Source: Lachnospiraceae bacterium (GTDB taxonomy: Bacteria > Bacillota > Clostridia > Lachnospirales > Lachnospiraceae). From it: DNA of 9,921 nucleotides. Shown piece by piece: positions 1 through 5,424 of this stretch; within the stretch, counting starts at the first letter, position 1, and every line of letters starts with the position of its first letter. The notes beneath the pieces are model-generated. The model saw nothing but the letters and a program-made list of their open reading frames with translations. It made no database searches and was not told the DNA's origin. The stretch is from positions 1 through 9,921 of the forward strand of contig DNAD01000163.1 of NCBI GenBank assembly GCA_003484785.1. Direction: 5' to 3'. A program made the translations under genes and the position numbers.

Positions 1-437
1 ACCAGATCGGCCTGGTAGAGCAGGATATCGGCGGCCATCAGCACCGGATAGGTAAACAGCCCGGCATTGATATTATCGGCATGCTTTGCCGACTTATCCT
101 TAAACTGGGTCATGCGGCTCAGTTCACCCATATAGGTATAGCAGTTTAATATCCAGGCAAGCTCCGCATGGGCACTAACATGTGACTGGTAGTAGATCAC
201 GCTCTTTTCGGGATCAAGCCCCGCGGCAATATAAAGAGTAAGCAGAGCCCTGGCTCTCCTTCTGAGCTCTGCCGGATCCTGTCTTACGGTTATGGAATGC
301 ATATCCACTACAGAATAATAACATTCATAATCATCCGAAAGGTTTACCCAGTTCTTAAGGGCTCCCAGATAATTACCCAGGGTCAGGTTCCCTGTGGCCT
401 GCATTCCCGAAAACAGTACTTTTCTTTCTCCGATCAT
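1..437 (-). CDS. trpS: Tryptophan--tRNA ligase, N-terminal part (runs off the window)
   Basis: Class I aminoacyl-tRNA synthetase that charges tRNA-Trp in the cytoplasm. Only the first 145 complete codons are inside the window; the gene continues leftward past base 1. The sequence shows the family's N-terminal signature: [20 protein letters not shown] (residues 8-27), in which TLGN is the usual TrpRS variant of the HIGH motif. Further on are [12 protein letters not shown] (44-55) and [17 protein letters not shown] (128-144), the strand and helix before the DQ-containing active-site segment. The ATG at 437 is chosen because GGAGGG (442-447) lies 4 bases upstream and the protein begins at the normal family position. 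No T-box leader is visible. The gene lies 150 bases behind the GH13 homologue on the same strand, with no strong terminator between, so it may be the last gene of that operon. The identification is firm. Confidence 0.95.
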   Translation of the reverse strand, partial: MIGERKVLFSGMQATGNLTLGNYLGALKNWVNLSDDYECYYSVVDMHSITVRQDPAELRRRARALLTLYIAAGLDPEKSVIYYQSHVSAHAELAWILNCYTYMGELSRMTQFKDKSAKHADNINAGLFTYPVLMAADILLYQADL

Positions 438-490
438 TTTTCCCTCCGGGCAGACTCCGGGCCTGCCTTATCCAATTCTTTTTTGCTCAT
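434..490 (-). CDS. Possible 18-codon upstream ORF overlapping trpS start
   Basis: A short frame, [18 protein letters not shown], whose TGA overlaps the trpS ATG in the classic ATGA arrangement, which would allow translational coupling. It is lysine/glutamate rich and contains no tryptophan, so it is not a Trp attenuator peptide. The weakness is the start: the bases before its ATG contain only CGGTG rather than a good ribosome site. The ATG also sits in one arm of an inverted repeat (488-527). It could equally be chance reading frame in a leader. Low confidence. Confidence 0.22.
   Translation of the reverse strand: MSKKELDKAGPESARREK
449..467 (-). promoter_or_regulatory. Hairpin abutting the trpS ribosome site
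   Basis: Read on the minus strand, GGCAG and CTGCC form a 5-bp stem around a 9-base loop (GCCCGGAGT). It ends two bases before the trpS GGAGGG. The loop carries a second copy of GCCCGGAG, so a decoy of the ribosome site lies within the hairpin. This could modulate trpS translation. Seen by eye only, with no energy calculation. Confidence 0.25.
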
Positions 491-527
491 CCGAAGACAC
501 CGTTTTTGTTTACATGATGTCCGGATG
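488..527. repeat. Imperfect inverted repeat in the GH13-trpS gap
   Basis: CATCCG-aa-GACA (488-499) pairs with TGTC-CGGATG (518-527), giving ten base pairs with a two-base bulge and an 18-base loop. On the minus strand no T-run follows, so it is not a standard intrinsic terminator. It lies in the 149-base gap between the GH13 homologue and trpS, and may be a leader structure or an mRNA processing or stabilising element. Confidence 0.35.
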
Positions 528-536
528 AATTTGTGC

Positions 537-550
537 GGCCGTCCACGGCC
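537..550. repeat. Small GC-rich hairpin after the GH13 stop
   Basis: GGCCG-TCCA-CGGCC is a perfect 5-bp stem with a tetraloop, 36 bases past the stop codon of the GH13 homologue. On the minus strand it is followed by GCACAAATTC, without a U-tract, so it is at most a pause or stabilising structure and not a terminator. This leaves read-through into trpS possible. Confidence 0.35.
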
Positions 551-586
551 CTTCAGGCTGTGAATGCCAGTTTTTTCATATCCTTC

Positions 587-2449
587 TCAGCCTGTACGGC
601 CTGTGGACCTCAATATCAGTATGGACCGCGCCTCCACGGTGATACTGTCGGTTTTTTCCTTAAGGCTTTGTGCATATTCCTGCTCGTGCTGTGCATCACT
701 TGAGATGCAGGCAGTCCAGGTCTCTCCCTTCGGAAGCTTGGGCAGGGCAAATTCATGGCTCTCCCAATGCATGTTATAGGCAATGTATATGAAATCATCA
801 TTGCTTCCGTCAGGCCTCTTTGCGTATTTTCCGCAGTACATTATCCCGATATGCCTTATATGGTTATAGAGCTTCGGATACCAGGCCTGCTCCGCATGAT
901 ATGACAGATCCGGATAGCCGCAGGAAAGGGAGTCCATAAACCTGGGCTCGCTTGGCATGTGAACGACGGGATGATTTTTTCTGAAGGCTATCAGCTCCTT
1001 TACATAGCTTAGAAGCTCCCGGGACTGATTCGTATCCTTCCATACCAGCCAGCTGACCTTGTTGTCCTGGCCATAGGGGTTATTGTTCCCGCCCTGGGTA
1101 TTCATAAACTCGTCGCCCGCCCGAAGCATCGGCACGCCTCTGGCCATAAGCAGCATCGTCATAATGTTCTTCATCTGCTTAAGCCTCAGGCTTATGATAT
1201 TCTTCTTTTTCGTTGTGCCTTCAACCCCGCAGTTCCAGCTGTAATTGTAGTCCTCTCCGTCCCTGTTGTCCTCCCCGTTCTCCTCATTATGTTTGTAGTC
1301 ATAGGAAACCAGATCGTTTAAGGTAAAGCCCTCATAGCAGGTTATATAATTGACTCTCCTAAGATCCGCAGGATTGTCTGACTGCGCATTTATGAAAGAG
1401 TTGATCATGTCTTCGTCGCTTTTTAAAAACCTGCGGGCAACGGTCATATATTCACGGCTGCAAAGCGCGGGAAAACGGTTGACCCTGTAAGCAGCGTTAA
1501 GAACCGCCCAGCCTCTGTCAAAGCCGTCATAATACAGCCTTGTATCCGAAAGAACGTCGTTCGTAAGGATGAGATCCATGGGAAGAGAATTTCCCATAAG
1601 GAAGAACCCGTCAATATGATATTCCCTTACCCAGTGTTCAAGGCACGGAATGATTATGTTCCTGTTTACGCCGTCGGGGAAATAAAAGCGCATGACGATC
1701 TCTATGCCGGCTTTATGGGCCGCCTTCACCATATCCTTGAATTCCCGGATAAAATCGCCTGCCGATGAATACTCGGGCTTGGGCAGGAAAAAGAACGCAT
1801 CCTTAAAGCCCCAGTAATTAAGCTTTTCCCGTGCCTGCTCTTTCTCCCCGGCATAATATATCACATCCGACCGGATGGGGTTTTCGGAGTCGAACTCATA
1901 GAAGAAATACGAGGGCATGAGAACCAGCTGATTGATGCCGAGCTCCTTTAGATAGTCAAGCTTCTCCGTTACCCCGAGGTAGGTTCCTCTGTGGGCCACC
2001 TGTGAAGAAGTGTGCCTCGTAAATCCCCTTACATGAAGCTCATAGGCTATGATATCATTATAGTCGAGCTTAAGCGGCAGGTCGCCCTCCCAGTCATAGT
2101 CCCTGTCATACACCATTGCGGGATCTATATGGCCCTTTTTCCTTGCATCTCCCCATTTTCTGACCTTAAGGACGTTTTTCAGGTAACTGTCCTTTAATAT
2201 CCTGCCGTCCTTCTCTATGGAATAATAGATATCCCTGAAGGAGACCGGTTCAATATACACACTGTATACATTCCCGAAGCAGTGATATTTCAGCATGTCG
2301 ACCCTTAACAAAAGCTTTCCGTCAAGGTCATACACGCACAAAAAAAGCGTCCTGCAGCCTGAAGCCGCAAAACAGAAATTGACGCCATTGCCGCCAAGTG
2401 CCGCAGCGCCGAATTCGTATGATACACCGTTCTGTATACTATAGTTCAT
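587..2449 (-). CDS. GH13/GlgX-type glycogen-debranching homologue, predicted catalytically dead
   Basis: A 620-residue protein of the isoamylase/GlgX branch of GH13. It has a CBM48-like N-terminus (residues ~7-80), the segment YELHVRGFTRH (136-146), the branch signature HNEENGEDNRDG (387-398) with NYSWNCGVEG (402-411), and GVPMLRAGDEF with QGGNNNPYGQDN (438-463). The four catalytic regions align well but have lost their key residues. Region I reads GIEIVMRFYFPDG (248-260), with Arg254, Pro258 and Asp259 where the family has Asp, Asn and His. Region II reads HIDGFFLMGN (278-287), with Met285 for the nucleophile Asp and Phe283 for Arg. Region III has Asp308 for the acid Glu. Region IV reads CYEGFTL (371-377), with Tyr-Glu for His-Asp. 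The stretch between regions I and II is also much shorter than usual. The frame is open throughout, so this is a maintained protein and not a decayed gene. A glycan-binding or scaffold role is inferred. No ribosome site stands close to the ATG; the start is set by the CBM48 fit. Confidence 0.88.
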   Translation of the reverse strand: MNYSIQNGVSYEFGAAALGGNGVNFCFAASGCRTLFLCVYDLDGKLLLRVDMLKYHCFGNVYSVYIEPVSFRDIYYSIEKDGRILKDSYLKNVLKVRKWGDARKKGHIDPAMVYDRDYDWEGDLPLKLDYNDIIAYELHVRGFTRHTSSQVAHRGTYLGVTEKLDYLKELGINQLVLMPSYFFYEFDSENPIRSDVIYYAGEKEQAREKLNYWGFKDAFFFLPKPEYSSAGDFIREFKDMVKAAHKAGIEIVMRFYFPDGVNRNIIIPCLEHWVREYHIDGFFLMGNSLPMDLILTNDVLSDTRLYYDGFDRGWAVLNAAYRVNRFPALCSREYMTVARRFLKSDEDMINSFINAQSDNPADLRRVNYITCYEGFTLNDLVSYDYKHNEENGEDNRDGEDYNYSWNCGVEGTTKKKNIISLRLKQMKNIMTMLLMARGVPMLRAGDEFMNTQGGNNNPYGQDNKVSWLVWKDTNQSRELLSYVKELIAFRKNHPVVHMPSEPRFMDSLSCGYPDLSYHAEQAWYPKLYNHIRHIGIMYCGKYAKRPDGSNDDFIYIAYNMHWESHEFALPKLPKGETWTACISSDAQHEQEYAQSLKEKTDSITVEARSILILRSTGRTG

Positions 2450-2522
2450 AGTCTGTCTGCGGAAGGCAGGACAAAGAGCCCGTCCTTTCCTCCCGGGATC
2501 CTTCCCGGTGAGCAGGGATTTC
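2450..2522 (-). promoter_or_regulatory. Structured gap before the GH13 homologue
   Basis: A 73-base gap between the sirtuin and GH13 homologues. On the minus strand it holds a perfect hairpin CCGGGA-AGGA-TCCCGG (2493-2508), then a strong ribosome-site-like run GGGAGGAAAGG (2484-2494), then a 5-bp stem AGGAC/GTCCT (2482-2486 with 2468-2472). The GGAGG core is 39 bases from the GH13 ATG, far beyond normal spacing, and nothing like it lies closer. No ATG, GTG or TTG is in frame in the gap. Folding of the second stem would shorten the distance to about 20 bases. Regulated or coupled translation of the downstream gene is an inference. Confidence 0.4.
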
Positions 2523-3269
2523 CTATATCACCTGAGGAAGTATCTCATCCACCTTTCCATGTATACATATTTCAGCGAGATCATCGCTGAAGTGTTTGTG
2601 CAGAGTGATCAGGGCAACATGCTCTCCTTCATAATACTGAAGGAAAGAGCTGACCAGGGGGTCGTTCATCTTTGTACCGAGTATGAGAACCATCGAAGCG
2701 TCCCTGACGGCATCCGCGGCCATTGTCATAAGGTCGTTTCTCATCATCTCACCGCGAAGGAGCACACGGGGCCTTATGGGAACCTGGCACTCTCTGCAGA
2801 GGGGTATTCCCTTTGATTCCTTCATATATTTGAGAGAATAGCCTCTGTAGCATTTGGGACATTCATTGACCCTTATGTTGCCTCTGATATCTATGATATT
2901 AAAGATACCGGCCTCATCGGCCAGCCCGCTGATATTATGAACTATGCAGGCGGAGAGCTTTCCCATTTCCTGCAGCTTTTTTACCGCAAAATAACCGGGC
3001 CCCGGAGAGGCCTCTCTGTCCAGTATCTCTTTTTTATAGAAATTATAGAATTTCTGTTTTTTTGTAGTATAAAAGGCCGCGGAAAACAGCTCCTCAGGGG
3101 ACAGGCCGTATTCTTCCTCGATCCTGTAGCATTCCTCGCTGCTGAAGAGATTTTTGAGCCCGCATTCAATCTCCATCCCTACCCCGAGCATCGCAACTAT
3201 GTTATTATTATCCTTGATAAGAGCCCTGAGGCTTTCGATCTTATCACTTTCATCCGGGATTAAGCTCAT
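2523..3269 (-). CDS. Sir2-family (sirtuin) homologue lacking the catalytic residues
   Basis: A 248-residue sirtuin fold, about the normal length of a bacterial sirtuin. The alignment runs the full length: the Rossmann start IVAMLGVGMEIECG (24-37), the helix YGLSPEELFS (54-63), LSACIVHNISGLADEAG (105-121), IIDIRGN (125-131), a zinc ribbon with C137-C140 and C158-C161, IRPRVLLRGE (165-174) and LILGTK (195-200). Active sirtuins read GAGIS, DFR, TQNIDGLH, ELHG, RPDVVLFGE and GTS at these places. Here Ala and Ser of GAGIS become Val30 and Glu33, FR becomes Leu41-Phe42, Gln and Asp of QNID become His111 and Ser114, and the catalytic His becomes Arg129. Deacylase activity is therefore not expected; altered NAD or ADP-ribose binding, or a protein-binding role, is possible. 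The ATG at 3269 has GGAGG at 3279-3283. It is the first gene of a leftward unit with the GH13 homologue and possibly trpS. Confidence 0.88.
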   Translation of the reverse strand: MSLIPDESDKIESLRALIKDNNNIVAMLGVGMEIECGLKNLFSSEECYRIEEEYGLSPEELFSAAFYTTKKQKFYNFYKKEILDREASPGPGYFAVKKLQEMGKLSACIVHNISGLADEAGIFNIIDIRGNIRVNECPKCYRGYSLKYMKESKGIPLCRECQVPIRPRVLLRGEMMRNDLMTMAADAVRDASMVLILGTKMNDPLVSSFLQYYEGEHVALITLHKHFSDDLAEICIHGKVDEILPQVI

Positions 3270-3306
3270 ATTTCCCTTCCTCCGATTACATTTAAGGATA
3301 TGTTAT

Positions 3307-3335
3307 ATTCTATCAGTTTATATTTATTTTTTCAA
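3307..3335 (-). promoter_or_regulatory. Sigma-A promoter for the sirtuin-GH13 unit
   Basis: On the minus strand TTGAAA (3330-3335) and TAGAAT (3307-3312) are separated by exactly 17 bases, with an extended -10 TG one base before TAGAAT. The start of transcription should fall near 3300, giving a leader of about 30 bases that includes the ribosome site. This is a near-consensus promoter in an AT-rich 194-base divergent gap, so the unit is probably well expressed. Confidence 0.75.
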
Positions 3336-3447
3336 GGAAGTGTGGTAGTTTATTGATTATAAAGTTACCAATCACGTGTCATGGAATAATTTAAAGGATC
3401 TGCTTGGGCTTGCTCACAAAAAGATACTGTCAATTATTCATGAAATT

Positions 3448-3454
3448 AAGGAGG
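3448..3454 (+). promoter_or_regulatory. Ribosome binding site that fixes the DUF1292 start
   Basis: AAGGAGG nine bases before the ATG at 3464. An in-frame ATG at 3404 exists, but the 20 residues it would add are basic, unlike the rest of the protein, and have no ribosome site, so the later start is preferred. A weak -35/-10 pair (TTGCTC, 17 bases, ATTATT; 3410-3438) lies just upstream but is not convincing. Confidence 0.8.
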
Positions 3455-3463
3455 TTTTTGCAT

Positions 3464-3832
3464 ATGTCCGATAAAGACAGGCTTAATGAGGAAATCGAAA
3501 TTGAAGTTGAAGGTGATATTGATGAAGAGATCGATGAGGAAATGCTCGTTACCCTCGAGCTCGATGACGGTACCAGCACAGACTGCGCGGTCATCACGAT
3601 CTTTGAGATGAACGAAAGGGACTATATTGCCCTGCTCCCTCTTGATGACAAGGGGGCCAGTAAAAACGGAGAGGTATGGATATACCGCTACCATGAAAAC
3701 CCTGACGACCCCAATGAGGAACCGGAGCTGGAATATATCGAGGACGATGAGGAATACGATGCCGCCATTGACGCCTTCGATGAGTTCCTGGACAGTGAGG
3801 AATACGACGAGCTTTATGAAGATGAGGAATGA
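3464..3832 (+). CDS. DUF1292 family small acidic protein
   Basis: A 122-residue cytoplasmic protein, very rich in Glu and Asp. The DUF1292 core is at residues ~27-95: MLVTLELDDGTSTDCAVITI, then ERDYIALLPLDD (51-62), GEVWIYRYHE (69-78) and LEYIEDDEEYDAAIDAFDEF (89-108). Family members are small Firmicutes proteins of unknown biochemical function, often near ruvX or fur genes in other genomes; neither is in this window. An unusually acidic N-terminal extension (residues 1-26) and an acidic tail ending DELYEDEE flank the core. It is transcribed alone, divergently from the sirtuin homologue, and closed by a strong terminator. Family assignment is good; function is unknown. Confidence 0.85.
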   Translation: MSDKDRLNEEIEIEVEGDIDEEIDEEMLVTLELDDGTSTDCAVITIFEMNERDYIALLPLDDKGASKNGEVWIYRYHENPDDPNEEPELEYIEDDEEYDAAIDAFDEFLDSEEYDELYEDEE

Positions 3833-3848
3833 TCCTCAAAAACAAATG

Positions 3849-3881
3849 AGGCAGGGGCGGATAATCCCCTGCCTTATTTTT
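3849..3881. terminator. Strong intrinsic terminator, probably bidirectional
   Basis: AGGCAGGGG (3849-3857) and CCCCTGCCT (3866-3874) form a perfect 9-bp GC-rich stem with an 8-base loop. On the plus strand TATTTTT follows; on the minus strand CATTTGTTTTT follows. It lies 16 bases after the DUF1292 stop and 10 bases beyond the end of the converging zinc-ribbon gene, so it can serve both. Confidence 0.9.
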
Positions 3882-3891
3882 CAACAGTTCC

Positions 3892-5286
3892 TTAATCAAC
3901 CCGCATCAGAGCATCCCTGATACCGGCTGCAAGGGCCTCCTTGTCCGCGGCCTCAAGCTTATCGGACACCCTTATGACCATGCTTCCCAGAACCTGGTGG
4001 AGATTTAAGACCGCCTCCTCGGTATCAAGGGTTGTGTAATAATCATTTCTGCTTATGGCATCCCCTTCCGCAGAGTATACCTCAACAGCGCCTCCGCTGT
4101 TAAGGCCTGTCTTTAAGATACCGTCTGCGTCGAGATTTTCCGTCCCCAGCAGCGGGGTGCTGAAATAAACGGTATACATATACCCTCCGGGGCGCGCAGG
4201 CTCTTCCTCAGGGTTGCTCTCTTCCGCTATCAGCGCCGTATCCGCCACGTTTTCCACGTTCATGATCCTGCCCATCACAAAGCCCTGATCCGGAGCAGTG
4301 ATCTGTCTTTTGATGGTATAGCTGTTCTCAAGCTCATTCTGCTGCAAAAGAAGATCCGATTCATACTGTGAATAGTCGGGAAGGTTAAGCGACGCCTCCT
4401 GTGTTCTTATCTCATTTGCCATATCCCCAAGCTTTTCGGTCATATCCTCAAGCATCAGGATTTCATTAAACACCTTCTGCTTCCCTGATTTTGATCCGTC
4501 CATCGAGGTCGGGTAGTTATCCAGCCCTTCCTTTGATTCGGGAACGGCAGCCATTGCATTCGAAGCCTCATTAAGGGTATTGTTCAGTGTGGTCAGCTTA
4601 TCCTCCTCATAAGGGATCTCTCCGCTTTCCGCCACTGCCCTGGCCGAATCAATGGCAGAGCTTAAGCTCTCGTTTGCCGAGATGATCTCGTTAACCTTTG
4701 CATTATAGCTCTCCACTGCCATATTATAACCTTCCACGGCCAGGTTGTAGCTCTCTGCCGCTTCGGTATATTTATCATTGACGTTTTCACGCTCACTTTT
4801 TACCCGAAGGATGATCATGATCACGACACAGACAGTAAGCACGGCTATCCCTATAAACGTCCCTATCATGGCCCCGCCGGGCTTTGATGTCTTCCTTTCC
4901 GCGCTGCTGTTTTCCTCACGCTCAGGCGATGATGCACCTTTTGCCCCGGGCTCCTCCTCGTCGTAGGAAGCCATCGGTCTCCTTACGGCCTGTCCCTCCT
5001 TAACGTTTCCCGAAGCAGCCGGTCTTTTCCTGACCGGAGATTCATTTGCGCCGGCGGAAGGCCCGGGCCTTTTCTTAGCCTGCGGCCTGTCGGCACCGGC
5101 AGAAGCCCCGGAGGTCTTTTTTGCTCCCGCCTCGCTTACATTGCCGCCGGGCGCAGGCCTCTTTTTGGCCTGCGGCTCATCCGCCCCGGCAGAAGGCCTC
5201 GGTCTCTTTTTCAACGTATATCCGCAATATGGGCATTTAGCCGCAGAGTCATTTACTGTTTTCCCGCATCTTAGGCACTTAGCCAT
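3892..5286 (-). CDS. Zinc-ribbon, single-pass membrane protein with coiled coil; function unknown
   Basis: A 464-residue protein. The N-terminus is a zinc ribbon, CLRC...CPYC (Cys4, 7, 18, 21). A basic, Pro/Ala/Gly-rich linker follows (~26-104), built from three 14-residue units of the form PSAGADxPQAKKRP (31-44, 61-74, 76-89) alternating with a GNVxE unit (near 48-56 and 93-101). Then come an acidic patch, one membrane helix (~139-161, GTFIGIAVLTVCVVIMIIL), and a coiled coil opening with three consecutive heptads ESYNLAV, EGYNMAV, ESYNAKV (178-198). A mixed alpha/beta C-terminal region (~320-464) is not recognised. The topology is inferred as ribbon inside and C-terminus outside, because the basic linker precedes the helix. 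An alternative ATG at 5331 would add 15 residues, but AAGGAG before 5286 and the zinc-ribbon start favour the shorter form. It has no enzymatic signature. A membrane-anchored structural or sensing role is conceivable but not shown. Confidence 0.8.
   Translation of the reverse strand: MAKCLRCGKTVNDSAAKCPYCGYTLKKRPRPSAGADEPQAKKRPAPGGNVSEAGAKKTSGASAGADRPQAKKRPGPSAGANESPVRKRPAASGNVKEGQAVRRPMASYDEEEPGAKGASSPEREENSSAERKTSKPGGAMIGTFIGIAVLTVCVVIMIILRVKSERENVNDKYTEAAESYNLAVEGYNMAVESYNAKVNEIISANESLSSAIDSARAVAESGEIPYEEDKLTTLNNTLNEASNAMAAVPESKEGLDNYPTSMDGSKSGKQKVFNEILMLEDMTEKLGDMANEIRTQEASLNLPDYSQYESDLLLQQNELENSYTIKRQITAPDQGFVMGRIMNVENVADTALIAEESNPEEEPARPGGYMYTVYFSTPLLGTENLDADGILKTGLNSGGAVEVYSAEGDAISRNDYYTTLDTEEAVLNLHQVLGSMVIRVSDKLEAADKEALAAGIRDALMRVD
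4693..4755 (-). repeat. Three tandem heptads in the coiled coil
   Basis: Encodes ESYNLAV, EGYNMAV and ESYNAKV in direct succession: three seven-residue units sharing E-x-Y-N-x-x-V. They sit about 17 residues outside the membrane helix. The regular Tyr-Asn spacing suggests a parallel coiled-coil stalk. Confidence 0.7.
4978..5196 (-). repeat. Repetitive Pro/Ala/Lys linker coding region
   Basis: Encodes residues 31-103 of the zinc-ribbon protein, in an A-B-A-A-B layout of a 14-residue unit and a shorter GNVxE unit. The first two A copies share most positions (SAGAD-PQAKKRP), which indicates internal duplication. The region is likely disordered, positively charged and variable in length between strains. 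Confidence 0.65.
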
Positions 5287-5294
5287 CTGAACCG

Positions 5295-5301
5295 TCTCCT
5301 T
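5295..5301 (-). promoter_or_regulatory. Ribosome binding site that fixes the zinc-ribbon gene start
   Basis: On the minus strand AAGGAGA stands eight bases before the ATG at 5286. The upstream in-frame ATG at 5331 has only A-rich sequence before it, so this site decides the start at MAKCLRC. Confidence 0.75.
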
Positions 5302-5362
5302 ATTCCGATAATACCGTCTGTATTGGCACATTTTTCACATACACATAACTTTTCTACCGAAC

Positions 5363-5392
5363 ATCTTACCACAGAAGAATAGTTCGTGCCAT
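5363..5392 (-). promoter_or_regulatory. Possible promoter for the zinc-ribbon gene
   Basis: On the minus strand ATGGCA (5387-5392) and TAAGAT (5363-5368) are 18 bases apart, with an extended -10 TG before TAAGAT. It lies in the 138-base gap after the chemoreceptor stop, which holds no strong terminator: only CTGT/ACAG with an 8-base loop followed by TTTTCTT. The gene may therefore also receive read-through from upstream. Confidence 0.35.
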
Positions 5393-5424
5393 ATAAATCG
5401 AGCAGGGAAGAAAACTGTTACAAT

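Noticed and set aside
552..578. Eight-codon frame MKKLAFTA just after the GH13 stop
   Set aside because: It starts with an AAGG-like site but ends after eight codons; too short to distinguish from chance or from a remnant of a lost gene.
438..586. T-box or tryptophan attenuator before trpS
   Set aside because: No T-box core (AGGGTGG...), no antiterminator/terminator pair with a U-run and no Trp codons in the short upstream frame.
297..779. Two plus-strand open frames over the trpS and GH13 3' ends
   Set aside because: Both lie opposite well-supported genes or their leader, lack ribosome sites and show no protein-like pattern.
587..2449. Pseudogene interpretation of the GH13 homologue
   Set aside because: No stop or frameshift occurs in 620 codons, and non-catalytic signature blocks are intact. 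Loss is confined to the active-site positions, unlike random decay.
3404..3463. Twenty-residue N-terminal extension of the DUF1292 protein
   Set aside because: It has no ribosome site and a basic composition unlike the rest, while AAGGAGG stands at the right distance from the ATG at 3464.
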